Shown: positions 25,950 through 34,096 of the stretch, piece by piece
Layout of the letters: each line of letters begins with the position of its first letter
Position numbering within the stretch: the stretch's first letter is position 1
DNA from: Chitinophagaceae bacterium
GTDB lineage: Bacteria; Bacteroidota; Bacteroidia; Chitinophagales; Chitinophagaceae
Direction: 5' to 3'
DNA length: 64,000 nt
Assembly (NCBI GenBank): GCA_004028795.1
Contig: SAIW01000008.1
Span: forward strand, 300,066-364,065
Position numbers and translations under genes: made by a program
The notes under the pieces: generated by a model
Database searches by the model: none
What the model was told of the DNA's origin: nothing
The model's input: only the letters and a program-made list of their open reading frames with translations

Positions 25950-26612
25950 TTAATCAATTTCTACACTAAACCCAGCCTCTCCGGCAGCATAAAATTCAAT
26001 ATTTCTCTTCTTGAAATGTTTAGCGTAGTTCTCATACCGTTGCTTCAGAAAAAAGTCTTTCGCATAGCCGTCGTGAACCGGAAGTATATGCTTTGGATGA
26101 ATTTTGTCGCCAAATTCAGCAACTTTCAATTCGGTGGTAAAGGGTGCCATGATTGGAAGAATCAATAAATTTATTCCTTCATATGCATAAAGCTTTTGCT
26201 CAAACGAATCAACCGGATTCAATATTGTACCGTCAATAACGTAAGCTTGCATATCCGGCAAGGGGCTATCCAGTATAGGCTCGTGAGCAACATTCAAAAC
26301 CTTCAAACTAAAAGGACCAATTGTCATTTCGCCTTCTTCGACAAGAATACTTTCCAAACCATTGGCAAAAAGTTCTTTCGAAACTTCTGCGTTAGTATAA
26401 ATAGTAGCCTTGCTTAGTTCAATTATCTTTTTCAAATTCTCCATATCCAAATGGTCGGGATGATTGTGGGTGATAATCACCGATTGCACATCGTTAAACA
26501 TTTCTGCTGTGACCAACCCTTCAGCAAAAGAAAACTTTCCAGGATCAAATAGAATTTTAAAGCCAGTTTTTTCAAATAAAAGACAAGAATGAATGTATTT
26601 TGTAATCTTCAC
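25950..26612 (-). CDS. MBL-fold metallo-hydrolase
   Basis: A 220-residue metallo-beta-lactamase-fold protein of the UlaG-like group. The metal motif HNHPDHLD (HxHxDH) lies near residue 50; further ligands come from VAHEP and PVHDGYAKD. Cytoplasmic, substrate unknown. A 57-residue DUF3606 gene ends or begins 4 nt upstream on the same strand, making a two-gene operon opposed to the surrounding genes. Confidence 0.85.
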   Translation of the reverse strand: MKITKYIHSCLLFEKTGFKILFDPGKFSFAEGLVTAEMFNDVQSVIITHNHPDHLDMENLKKIIELSKATIYTNAEVSKELFANGLESILVEEGEMTIGPFSLKVLNVAHEPILDSPLPDMQAYVIDGTILNPVDSFEQKLYAYEGINLLILPIMAPFTTELKVAEFGDKIHPKHILPVHDGYAKDFFLKQRYENYAKHFKKRNIEFYAAGEAGFSVEID

Positions 26613-26616
26613 TATC

Positions 26617-26790
26617 TTATTTTTTTAAGTACTTTTCTATTTCTTCTGTAGAGTTTCCTACTTTACTTATTGCGGACTTTAATTCATCGACTGAAATTTT
26701 AAAGTGTTTTGCCCAATACTCAAAATCATAAGCCTCACTCGATTCAAATTCCCTTTCGTCGCGCTCTTTAGCATTTATCGATTCATCCAT
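26617..26790 (-). CDS. DUF3606 domain small protein
   Basis: A 57-residue protein read from the complement: ATG at 26790, stop at 26617. The body FEYWAKHFKISVDELKSAIS followed by KVGNSTEEIEKYLKK is the DUF3606 signature (a helical domain in which a tryptophan-containing helix precedes a DELxxAxxKVG motif). Function unknown. It is 4 nt upstream of the MBL hydrolase start, so the two are co-transcribed. Confidence 0.8.
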   Translation of the reverse strand: MDESINAKERDEREFESSEAYDFEYWAKHFKISVDELKSAISKVGNSTEEIEKYLKK

Positions 26791-26976
26791 GTTTTAATTA
26801 TTTATCTACTCAATAACACTAAGCACAGGTTATGGTTTCATTACCTGAGATTATACTTGTTTAACGAGTTATCTAATAATTAGTAAAGCCTGCAATAGCT
26901 TAATTGTCATGACTTACCGCCCTATAAAGTAAATCGTTGCTAACTAATTAAACATTTTGTTGTTTATGAAACACTT

Positions 26977-27366
26977 ATGTCAATTGAAGAAAACAAGCCA
27001 ACCTCAAACCCCAGCGACCACCTAGCTAATGAAAGAACATTTTTAGCCTGGATCAGGACCAGTGTTGCCATAATGGGCTTTGGCTTTGTGGTGGTAAAAT
27101 TTGCGCTTTTTATTAAACAGATCTCATTGGTCTTGAATACCAAACAAACCGTATTGCCCGGCAAAGGTTATTCTACACAAATAGGAATCTTGCTGGTTGG
27201 CATTGGTGCGTTTATGGCTTTGTATTCGTACCTGAGATATCGAGATACGGAAAAGCAACTCTTAAATAAGGTCTATAAGCCATCACAGCTTCCTTCACTT
27301 TTACTAACTCTAGCTATTGTGATAGTAGGTGCCTTATTAGTGATCTACCTGATACCGGGTCTATAA
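26977..27366 (+). CDS. DUF202 family membrane protein (YidH-like)
   Basis: A 129-residue protein with three membrane helices and the family opening HLANERTFLAWIRTSVAIMGFG. The second helix follows YSTQIGILLVGIGAFMALYSYLRYR; the third is at the C-terminus. Function unknown in the family. It lies just before the first composite promoter of the sulfur island but is not itself preceded by that motif. Confidence 0.87.
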   Translation: MSIEENKPTSNPSDHLANERTFLAWIRTSVAIMGFGFVVVKFALFIKQISLVLNTKQTVLPGKGYSTQIGILLVGIGAFMALYSYLRYRDTEKQLLNKVYKPSQLPSLLLTLAIVIVGALLVIYLIPGL

Positions 27367-27378
27367 TCAAAATTGTTT

Positions 27379-27445
27379 AATAACATTTAGTTATTGAACA
27401 TCATTAATCATGATAAAAATACCCCTCATTCGGTAATTACTTTTG
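27379..27445 (+). promoter_or_regulatory. Composite LysR-type promoter, copy 1 (pepSY-like/tsdA-like operon)
   Basis: Palindrome AATAAC-ATTTA-GTTATT (27379-27395), 16 nt, GATAAAAAT (27412-27420), 17 nt, then TACTTTTG (27438-27445), a consensus TAnnTTTG Bacteroidota -7 box. The start codon follows 30 nt later. The same layout occurs at 32413, 33582 and 39770 with identical spacing. Confidence 0.8.
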
Positions 27446-27475
27446 ATGTATTAAATAACAACAAAATATTACAAA

Positions 27476-27964
27476 ATGAAAAACTCAATAATCAAAACAG
27501 CACTTATCCTGATGGTATCAGGATTTACAATTAACGCTAATGCTGCAACGGGCGGTGTAAAAGCGCCAGAACAAGTTACGGCTGAATTTACAGCTAAATA
27601 TCCCGGCGCAGTACTTAAGGATTGGAAAATGGACAAAGCCGGTTACAAGGCAGAATTTAAGCTTAACCACAAAAAACAAACTGCTGTTTACGCTGCAGAC
27701 GGAACCTGGTTAAGGAGCTCGATAAAGCTGAGCCGGACCAAGGACATGCCGTTGGCAGTTAAAACTGCATTGAGGAACAGCAAATATGCTTCATTCTATG
27801 AAGATGAGATCAAGGAAGTCACCACCCAAAACGGAACGCTATATGTTTTAACCATTGACAATCATAGCGGAAGTACAATGGCTACAGAGGGTTACGGCAA
27901 TTGGGAAGATTACCAGGTTACTTTTGACAGTAACGGTTTACTTACCAGCGTAAAAGAATTATAA
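27476..27964 (+). CDS. Secreted PepSY-like protein
   Basis: A 162-residue exported protein with a signal peptide (SGFTINANAA). Two repeats of the PepSY-like fold found in Bacteroidota periplasmic proteins follow, with VTAEFTAKYPGAVLKDWKMD and ALRNSKYASFYEDEIKEV. Probably binds other proteins or metal in the periplasm. First gene after the first composite promoter; the di-haem cytochrome follows 25 nt later. Confidence 0.78.
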   Translation: MKNSIIKTALILMVSGFTINANAATGGVKAPEQVTAEFTAKYPGAVLKDWKMDKAGYKAEFKLNHKKQTAVYAADGTWLRSSIKLSRTKDMPLAVKTALRNSKYASFYEDEIKEVTTQNGTLYVLTIDNHSGSTMATEGYGNWEDYQVTFDSNGLLTSVKEL

Positions 27965-27989
27965 TAATCCTGGCTATAATTAAAGTAAC

Positions 27990-29093
27990 ATGCAACCCGA
28001 AGAAGAAAAAGAGCTGGTTAAAGCTATAGTAAAAGTATCGCGCTATGCGGTTTATATTGCGCTGCTTACTGTAGGATGTATGGCTATCATTATCATTTCC
28101 TTATTCAATAACGGATCAGGAACTACAGCAAACCCCAAGGCAAATGAGGGCGCAGCTACAACCAGTGTTACTGCTCCTTCATCTCCGCTTGCCGCTCCTG
28201 GAACTACGCCGAGAGCCATACCTGCAGATGCCTGGAAAGCGCCGGATGAAAGTACCATCCCGGCAGGAAAAGCAGGCGACATGATTCGTTATGGAAAAGA
28301 ACTTTTAGTACATACATCTCAATATTTTGGCCCGCAGGGTTCGGTTGCACATATTACCAACGGCATGAACTGCCAGAATTGTCACCTTGCAGGCGGCACC
28401 AAATTGTTCGGAAACGATTATGCCGGTTTCATTGCCAGCTATCCGAAAATGAGCGGCCGAAGCGGAAAGGTAGAGCCAGCTTCAGAACGGATAGCGGAGT
28501 GTTTTGAACGCAGCCTGGCGGGTAACGTACCGGATACTTCAAAAAAAGAGATCCGATCTATACTGGCTTACATGAAATGGATCGGCAAGGATGTGAAAAA
28601 AGGCCAGAAACTGTTTGGAAACGCTACTGAAAAACTGGCTTTTATGGATAAGCCCGCTGATCCTGTTAAAGGTAAGGAAGTCTTCGTCATGAAATGCCAA
28701 AGCTGCCACGGTAATAACGGAGAAGGCCTGCTTGCACCGGATAAGAAATCATACACCAATCCGCCGCTTTGGGGTAAACATAGCTACAATGACGGTGCGG
28801 GGATGTACCGGTTAACCAATTTGGCCGGGTTTGTAAAAAACAACATGCCTTTTGGGGCCACTTATGAAAGCCCGCAGCTGACAGATGAAGAAGCCTGGAA
28901 CGTAGCCGCCTTTGTCAACACCCAACCCCGTCCGCACAAAGACCAGCACAATGACTGGAAGGATTTGAAAAAGAAACCGATAGATTTTCCTTTTGGGCCG
29001 TATGCGGATGCCTTTAGCGAAAAACAGCACAAACTTGGCCCCTTTAAGCCAATCAAAGACGCACAAAAAGAATTAACCTTAAAAAAATCATAA
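27990..29093 (+). CDS. Di-haem cytochrome c, thiosulfate dehydrogenase (TsdA)-like
   Basis: A 367-residue membrane-anchored periplasmic protein: one N-terminal helix (residues 18-40), a Pro/Ala/Thr linker, then two cytochrome c domains. Haem motifs are CQNCH (128-132) and CQSCH (236-240). Between them is RIAECFERSLAG, with Cys171 in the position of the conserved cysteine that ligates haem 1 in TsdA, and GMNCQNCHLAGGTK matches the TsdA opening. Expected reaction: oxidation of two thiosulfates to tetrathionate, or the reverse. A secreted DsrE-like protein follows 11 nt downstream. Confidence 0.82.
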   Translation: MQPEEEKELVKAIVKVSRYAVYIALLTVGCMAIIIISLFNNGSGTTANPKANEGAATTSVTAPSSPLAAPGTTPRAIPADAWKAPDESTIPAGKAGDMIRYGKELLVHTSQYFGPQGSVAHITNGMNCQNCHLAGGTKLFGNDYAGFIASYPKMSGRSGKVEPASERIAECFERSLAGNVPDTSKKEIRSILAYMKWIGKDVKKGQKLFGNATEKLAFMDKPADPVKGKEVFVMKCQSCHGNNGEGLLAPDKKSYTNPPLWGKHSYNDGAGMYRLTNLAGFVKNNMPFGATYESPQLTDEEAWNVAAFVNTQPRPHKDQHNDWKDLKKKPIDFPFGPYADAFSEKQHKLGPFKPIKDAQKELTLKKS

Positions 29094-29104
29094 ACATAGA
29101 AACC

Positions 29105-29560
29105 ATGAAAAAGTACACCTTAATTTTAGTAGCCTTCGCCTTTTTAGCTTTTCTAAAAACAGCAAGCGCCCAAACCGATCCGGCAGCTTTTACAGGAGCA
29201 ACAGCAAAGTTGAAGCATTACGATGCGCTGTATATCCTGAATTCGAACGACGATAAAAAAATAAAGGGCACGCTGCGCAATATCGATAATGCGCTGGAAG
29301 ATGTCCGCCTGAAAGGCAAATTGCATGTGGAGCTTATCGCTTTCGGCGATGGCGTTGCTGTTTATATGAAGAGCGGAGCATATGAGCAAACCTTAAAAGA
29401 CCTGCAAGCCAAAGGTGTTGTTTTAGCGCAATGCAGCAATACGATCAAAGAACGAAAAATAGATAAAAACGACCTGTTCCCGTTTGTATCCTACGTACCG
29501 AGCGGTAATGGCGAGATTATCATCCGCCAATATGAAGGTTGGGCTGTCGTTCATCCATAA
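29105..29560 (+). CDS. Secreted DsrE/DsrF-like protein
   Basis: A 151-residue protein with a signal peptide (AFLKTASAQ). The DsrE-like fold has IDNALEDVRLKGKLHVELIAFGDGVAVY, described here as residues 60-88, and a conserved cysteine in VVLAQCSNTIKERKI. DsrE-family proteins carry sulfane sulfur on a cysteine. A secreted version next to a TsdA-like cytochrome suggests it takes up or hands over sulfur in the periplasm; this is inferred. Confidence 0.8.
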   Translation: MKKYTLILVAFAFLAFLKTASAQTDPAAFTGATAKLKHYDALYILNSNDDKKIKGTLRNIDNALEDVRLKGKLHVELIAFGDGVAVYMKSGAYEQTLKDLQAKGVVLAQCSNTIKERKIDKNDLFPFVSYVPSGNGEIIIRQYEGWAVVHP

Positions 29561-29604
29561 CCTCCTTATCATTTCTAAAAATCATTTACAAACAATAAAG
29601 TCAA

Positions 29605-30525
29605 ATGAAAAATTATAAAAATATATTGTTTAGCGTAGCAGTACTTATTGCCTGCAGCAGTCAGGTTAAAGCCCAGGATCACCGGTTTGATCCGCCCTGG
29701 AATACCCCGCCGGAAAGTAAGGTCATGTTTACCGTGCCTGGCGTAGATAATGTTCCCGACTTGTTTGGTGACATCAACGATCCCCAGTTAGTCGTGTTCT
29801 TTGCCGGTAACCAGTTTATGTGCCTGGATGATATGATGGCTGCATTTAAGAAGGCTTATCCGCAGTATCAGCGGGTATTTGCGGAAACGTTGCCTCCGGG
29901 CATTTTAGCCAAACAAATTATGGGTGGTTCGATCACCATCGGAAACCTGCGTATTACGCTTAAACCTGATGTATATACTGCAGGAAAAAACCGTACAGAT
30001 CAAATGCCGGAATACTTCAGCAAAACCGAACCGTACGCCTATAACCGTTTGGCTATAATGGTACAGAAAGGCAATCCGAAAAATATTAAAGGATTAAAAG
30101 ATTTAGGGCAGGCTGCGATCCGTGTTAGTATGCCGAACCCGGATTTTGAAGGGATAGGCAAACGTATCGAGCAGGCTTACGTACTTGCGGGTACAGAATC
30201 ATTGCGTAAAACTATTATGGAAGATAAGGTAAAGGATAGTACCACTTACCTTACCCAGATCCACCACCGTCAATCACCGATGCGTATCATGTATGGTCAA
30301 TCGGACGCTGCACCGGTATGGTATAGTGAGGCTTATTACCAGGTGATGATCAAACACCCGGTTGGCATGGTCGAGATTCCCGCTGATCAGAATATCAATG
30401 CAACTTATGTTGCAGGACAACTAAAAAATGCGCCGCATGCACAGGCAGCAAGGGATTTCATGGACTTTTTAGTTAGCCCCACAGCCAAAGCGATATACCG
30501 CAAATACGGATTTACAACGAAATAA
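29605..30525 (+). CDS. Periplasmic solute-binding protein (ModA-like), orphan
   Basis: A 306-residue type II binding protein with a signal peptide (IACSSQVKAQ). Typical segments are VVFFAGNQFMCLDDMMAAFKKAYP, the LAIMVQKGNPKNIKGLKDL hinge strand and C-terminal AARDFMDFLVSPTAKAIYRKYGF. It belongs with molybdate/sulfate-type oxyanion binders. No ABC permease or ATPase is encoded anywhere in the island, so it may be a sensor, a chaperone or partner of a distant transporter. Confidence 0.8.
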   Translation: MKNYKNILFSVAVLIACSSQVKAQDHRFDPPWNTPPESKVMFTVPGVDNVPDLFGDINDPQLVVFFAGNQFMCLDDMMAAFKKAYPQYQRVFAETLPPGILAKQIMGGSITIGNLRITLKPDVYTAGKNRTDQMPEYFSKTEPYAYNRLAIMVQKGNPKNIKGLKDLGQAAIRVSMPNPDFEGIGKRIEQAYVLAGTESLRKTIMEDKVKDSTTYLTQIHHRQSPMRIMYGQSDAAPVWYSEAYYQVMIKHPVGMVEIPADQNINATYVAGQLKNAPHAQAARDFMDFLVSPTAKAIYRKYGFTTK

Positions 30526-30549
30526 TAAACGACCATTAAAATTAAAAAT

Positions 30550-31197
30550 ATGTCATTGCATTTAGGAGATTTAGCTCCAAACTTTACCGCACAAACCACC
30601 ATCGGGGAAATTGATTTTTACGAGTACCTGGGCGATAGCTGGGGCGTTTTATTTTCTCACCCTGCCGACTATACCCCCGTATGTACTACCGAATTAGGTA
30701 AGACTGCCCTATTAAAAGGCGAATTTGATAAACGTAATGTAAAAGCGCTTGCTTTAAGTATAGACCCGCTTGATAAGCATCTTGCCTGGATCAGCGATAT
30801 TAACGAAACCCAAAATTGCAGCGTAGAATTTCCACTTATTGCAGACGAGGATCGAAAAGTATCGATGTTATATGATATGATCCATCCAAATGCATCGGCA
30901 ACAGCCACCGTTCGTTCCTTATTTATCATCGGGCCTGATAAAAAAGTTAAACTGATGATCACTTATCCGGCATCAACGGGCCGCAACTTTAACGAAGTAT
31001 TGAGGGTGATAGATTCGCTTCAGTTGACGGATGAATTCAGCGTGGCTACTCCCGCAAACTGGGAAGCAGGCGAGGATGTGATTATTGGCCTGGGTGTTAA
31101 GACGGAAGACATTGAATCAAAATTTCCGAAAGGGCATCGTATTATTAAACCTTACCTGCGTTATACGCCACAGCCTTCATCAACCACGAAGGCATGA
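30550..31197 (+). CDS. 1-Cys peroxiredoxin (Prx6 family)
   Basis: A 215-residue cytoplasmic peroxiredoxin. The peroxidatic site is HPADYTPVCTTELG with Cys45. The C-terminal Prx6-type extension has ATPANWEAGEDVIIG and KGHRIIKPYLRYTP. Reduces peroxides. In this sulfur context it may also protect against oxidised sulfur species. No signal peptide. It overlaps the next gene by 4 nt. Confidence 0.92.
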   Translation: MSLHLGDLAPNFTAQTTIGEIDFYEYLGDSWGVLFSHPADYTPVCTTELGKTALLKGEFDKRNVKALALSIDPLDKHLAWISDINETQNCSVEFPLIADEDRKVSMLYDMIHPNASATATVRSLFIIGPDKKVKLMITYPASTGRNFNEVLRVIDSLQLTDEFSVATPANWEAGEDVIIGLGVKTEDIESKFPKGHRIIKPYLRYTPQPSSTTKA

Positions 31198-31937
31198 AAA
31201 AGTATCTTTTAATAATATTTCTTATCGGGCTGATCAGCCGTGCTGCATTTGCTCAGACTGATACGCTTCATGTTTACGGCCCAGGTGGTCCGCTATCGGC
31301 GATGCAGGATTGCGCCAAAGCTTTTACCGCGAAAACAGGTATCCCTGTAAAGGTGATGGGCGGCCCCGAGCCTAAATGGCTGACCCAGGCTCAGCAAAAT
31401 GCCGATGTGATCTATGGTGGTGCTGAATATATGCTTACCCAGTTTATTCAGGCCCATCCGGGGATGGTTGATGCCGTTACACGAGTTGAGTTGTATAAAA
31501 GAAGAGCGGCCATTTTGGTCAGGCCGGGGAACCCTAAACATATTGCAACGCTGAAGGACCTAACCAAACCGGGAATCCACGTCTTAGATGTGAATGGTGC
31601 GGGGCAGTTTGGATTATGGGAAGATATCGCGGGTAAAGAAAACCTGATCGGAGCGATACAAAATAATATTAGCAGCTCTTTTGCCAATACAGCGCTGGGC
31701 ATCGAAGCCTGGAAAAAAGACAACCGTTATGATGCCTGGATTACCTATGCCTCCTGGCATCAAAACTTAAAAGAGATCACTCAGATAGTAGAATTACCAA
31801 TTTCATTGCGTTTGTACCGGGGTACACCAGTTGCATTAGCCACCAATAGTAAGCATGGCACACAGGCTAAACAATTTGTTCAGTTCCTGCAAAGCCCGGC
31901 AGGTCATACGATATTTGAAAAATGGGGTTGGGAATAA
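31194..31937 (+). CDS. Second periplasmic solute-binding protein (ModA-like), orphan
   Basis: A 247-residue exported protein (signal ISRAAFAQ). Its phosphate/oxyanion-binding fold shows VYGPGGPLSAMQDCAKAFTA, a GGPEPKWLTQAQQNADVIYG segment, AAILVRPGNPKHIATLKDL and VQFLQSPAGHTIFEKWGW. Distantly related to the binding protein two genes upstream. Its start overlaps the peroxiredoxin stop, so both are translated together. Ligand unknown; a sulfur oxyanion is the contextual guess. Confidence 0.8.
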   Translation: MKKYLLIIFLIGLISRAAFAQTDTLHVYGPGGPLSAMQDCAKAFTAKTGIPVKVMGGPEPKWLTQAQQNADVIYGGAEYMLTQFIQAHPGMVDAVTRVELYKRRAAILVRPGNPKHIATLKDLTKPGIHVLDVNGAGQFGLWEDIAGKENLIGAIQNNISSSFANTALGIEAWKKDNRYDAWITYASWHQNLKEITQIVELPISLRLYRGTPVALATNSKHGTQAKQFVQFLQSPAGHTIFEKWGWE

Positions 31938-32410
31938 TCAGGCATAGGGGGCCTTTATTAAAGCACGCCTTAATTGCCGACTTTATCGCCATCTCGGTAA
32001 ATACATTGTTGCTCCAACTTGCACCAATGATCCATATTAAGGCGGAAGGTGGCGGACTTTTAAAATTATTATTAAAATATGGCCGGCCAATAACCGGCCA
32101 TATTGCTTTTTTATATACGTCATTATTTGGCGTAGTCTTTCATTACCTTACAGGACTTGTAATGGTTATAATTTATGTCTGCTGGTTTAGCCGGTTGTTA
32201 AAAATGTCTGGCTGGATTAAAGGCAGCCTCTTTTCTCTATTGCCATGGCTAATTAATGGAGTTATAGTGTTACCACTTTTAGGGTATGGTTTGCTTGGCA
32301 ATTACAAACTCTCCTTAGCAGGGATGTGTTATTTCTTTACAGCGAATTGGTTATTCAGATTAGTACTTGGATGGCTATTTGCATATTTGAGTAAATCTGC
32401 GAACAAATAA
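31922..32410 (+). CDS. Four-helix membrane protein of unknown family
   Basis: A 162-residue protein with about four hydrophobic helices (LIADFIAISVNTLLLQL; HIAFLYTSLFGVVFHYLTGLV; PWLINGVIVLPLLGYGLLG; a C-terminal one). It overlaps the end of the second binding protein by 16 nt and closes the first operon. It could be a membrane partner for the orphan binding proteins, but I do not recognise the family. Confidence 0.6.
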   Translation: MGLGIIRHRGPLLKHALIADFIAISVNTLLLQLAPMIHIKAEGGGLLKLLLKYGRPITGHIAFLYTSLFGVVFHYLTGLVMVIIYVCWFSRLLKMSGWIKGSLFSLLPWLINGVIVLPLLGYGLLGNYKLSLAGMCYFFTANWLFRLVLGWLFAYLSKSANK

Positions 32411-32412
32411 TT

Positions 32413-32479
32413 CATAACTTTACATTATCAACCATGTACAATGGTGATGAAAATAATGCGTTTTTATGATTGATCTTTG
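32413..32479 (+). promoter_or_regulatory. Composite LysR-type promoter, copy 2 (microprotein-lysR unit)
   Basis: CATAAC-TTTAC-ATTATC (32413-32429), 16 nt, GATGAAAAT (32446-32454), 17 nt, GATCTTTG (32472-32479). Weaker palindrome than the other copies (one mismatch in the core) but identical spacing. Start codon of the 48-residue gene 21 nt later. Suggests autoregulation of the LysR gene. Confidence 0.7.
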
Positions 32480-32500
32480 ATTAACAAAATCAAACAGATC

Positions 32501-32647
32501 ATGAAAACTTTACAAAACTTAACTCATCACCAATTTACAGAAAGAACAATCGCATTAGGCGATAAGGCAATTAATACAGGGGTGATTATAGCTGCCTTCG
32601 CCTTTTCAGTTTTACCTTTTATATTAATGATTGCCAGGTTATCTTAA
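32501..32647 (+). CDS. 48-residue single-pass membrane protein
   Basis: Short gene starting at the ATG at 32501, placed right after composite promoter copy 2 and 17 nt before lysR. The N-terminal half is polar (LTHHQFTERTIALGDKAINT). The C-terminal half is one membrane helix (GVIIAAFAFSVLPFILMIA). No known family recognised. Its dedicated promoter supports reality. It might tether or modulate the regulator or a transporter of the island. Confidence 0.6.
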   Translation: MKTLQNLTHHQFTERTIALGDKAINTGVIIAAFAFSVLPFILMIARLS

Positions 32648-32664
32648 AACGTTAATTCATCCAA

Positions 32665-33561
32665 ATGTTAGACTTCCGATTGCAGGTATTTTATACGGTA
32701 GCCAAAAGGCTTAATTTCACTAAAGCCTCAACCGAGCTATATATTAGCCAGCCAGCGGTTACCAAACACATTAAAGAGTTAGAAGCTGAATATAAAGCAA
32801 CCCTCTTTGAACGTAGCGGCAATAAAAAGATCATATTGACCCCGGCGGGTGATATGTTGCTTCAATATGCCGATAAGCTATTGGCTATTTATAAAGAATT
32901 AGAATTTGATATGAACTTACTGATAAAACAGCATTCGGGCGTGTTGCGGATTGGTGGCAGTAATACCGTTGCACAGTATGTGATACCACAGGTATTGGCA
33001 CAGTTTCACAAAAAGTTTAGAGACACGCGCGTAAATCTGGTGACCGGTAATACAGAGCAAATAGAACAGGCTTTATTAAATAAAGAAATAGACCTGGGAG
33101 TGGTAGAAGGAATAAATCGTAATCCGCAGATAAAATACCAGGAATTTATTGCCGATGAACTGGTGCTGGTTTGCAGTGCAACTAATAATATCGTTAAAAA
33201 GGATATGATAAAGCCTGAGGAATTAAAAATGCTTCCTTTACTGTTACGCGAACCCGGCTCAGGGTCACTTGATGTCATTGCGCACGCGCTCAAGCCATTC
33301 GATATTAAATTATCTGACCTGCAAACAGAAATGCAGTTAGGCGGAACCGAGAGCATTAAATCATACCTGATGCATAGTAATTGTTTCGCCTTCCTTTCCG
33401 TTCAGTCTATACTAAATGAACTCAAGGCAAATACTTTGAAAATAGTAGACATTAAAGACTTTAATATAGAACGGCCTTTCTACTTTATTCAACCGCACGG
33501 GCAACCGTCTTCATTGGCGGAATTATTTATGCGTTTTGCGAAAACTTACAAGACACATTAA
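32665..33561 (+). CDS. LysR-type transcriptional regulator, likely master of the sulfur island
   Basis: A 298-residue regulator. Its N-terminal winged HTH reads FTKASTELYISQPAVTKHIKELE. The C-terminal periplasmic-binding-protein-like effector domain begins LRIGGSNTVAQYVIPQVLAQF. It resembles the CysB/CysL/CbbR group. It sits between two of four composite promoters whose T-N11-A palindrome and -35-proximal element have the geometry of LysR binding, so it is the prime candidate to bind them. The effector is unknown; a sulfur metabolite is likely by context. Confidence 0.88.
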   Translation: MLDFRLQVFYTVAKRLNFTKASTELYISQPAVTKHIKELEAEYKATLFERSGNKKIILTPAGDMLLQYADKLLAIYKELEFDMNLLIKQHSGVLRIGGSNTVAQYVIPQVLAQFHKKFRDTRVNLVTGNTEQIEQALLNKEIDLGVVEGINRNPQIKYQEFIADELVLVCSATNNIVKKDMIKPEELKMLPLLLREPGSGSLDVIAHALKPFDIKLSDLQTEMQLGGTESIKSYLMHSNCFAFLSVQSILNELKANTLKIVDIKDFNIERPFYFIQPHGQPSSLAELFMRFAKTYKTH

Positions 33562-33581
33562 GTTTATAATGCTATTTGATT

Positions 33582-33648
33582 AATAACTAAGGGTTATTGT
33601 AAATAAACAATCGCGATAAAAATTGATAGTTTTTCTGATTGATATTTG
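33582..33648 (+). promoter_or_regulatory. Composite LysR-type promoter, copy 3 (DUF2892 to methyltransferase unit)
   Basis: Perfect palindrome AATAAC-TAAGG-GTTATT (33582-33598), 16 nt, GATAAAAAT (33615-33623), 17 nt, GATATTTG (33641-33648). Start codon 23 nt later at 33672. Drives what looks like one long unit. Confidence 0.8.
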
Positions 33649-33671
33649 TATCAACAAAAAGAAAAAACATC

Positions 33672-34043
33672 ATGAAAACATTTCAATTAGTAGTCGACCC
33701 CAAAATCTTAATTACCGATAAATCTTGTCACTACAGTTACGCCCCGGTAAAAAAAGTTGAACATATTGCTTTGGAAGACAAAGCAATGATTGGGATCAAA
33801 ACCAAAACAGGTTGGTTTGATAAAGATGCACCGCAAAACCTTTCTTATAAAGAAGCGGGTATAAGGGCAATAATCGTAGTATTTATGCTGGCACTATCCG
33901 CTATCGACTGGTATTTGCACACACATACCATGATCTTTATTGCTCTTTTGACCATGTATCTTGCAGTAAGCGCACTTACAATGACCTGCCAGGTGAAGGC
34001 TTTATTTACTAAGGATAAACAGAATGATAGCCAGGTATTGTAA
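33672..34043 (+). CDS. DUF2892/YgaP-like membrane protein
   Basis: About 123 residues; start taken at ATG 33672 rather than the upstream in-frame codon that would overlap the promoter. A polar N-terminal half (ITDKSCHYSYAPVKK) is followed by two membrane helices (AIIVVFMLALSAIDWYLH; MIFIALLTMYLAVSALTM) ending TCQVKALF. It resembles the membrane part of YgaP, which in other bacteria is fused to rhodanese. A membrane role in sulfide or thiocyanate export is possible. Confidence 0.65.
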   Translation: MKTFQLVVDPKILITDKSCHYSYAPVKKVEHIALEDKAMIGIKTKTGWFDKDAPQNLSYKEAGIRAIIVVFMLALSAIDWYLHTHTMIFIALLTMYLAVSALTMTCQVKALFTKDKQNDSQVL

Positions 34044-34096
34044 ATAAGCTTTCTTATACATAAAAGGATTTTTTTGAATAAAAAAACGCTTATAAA

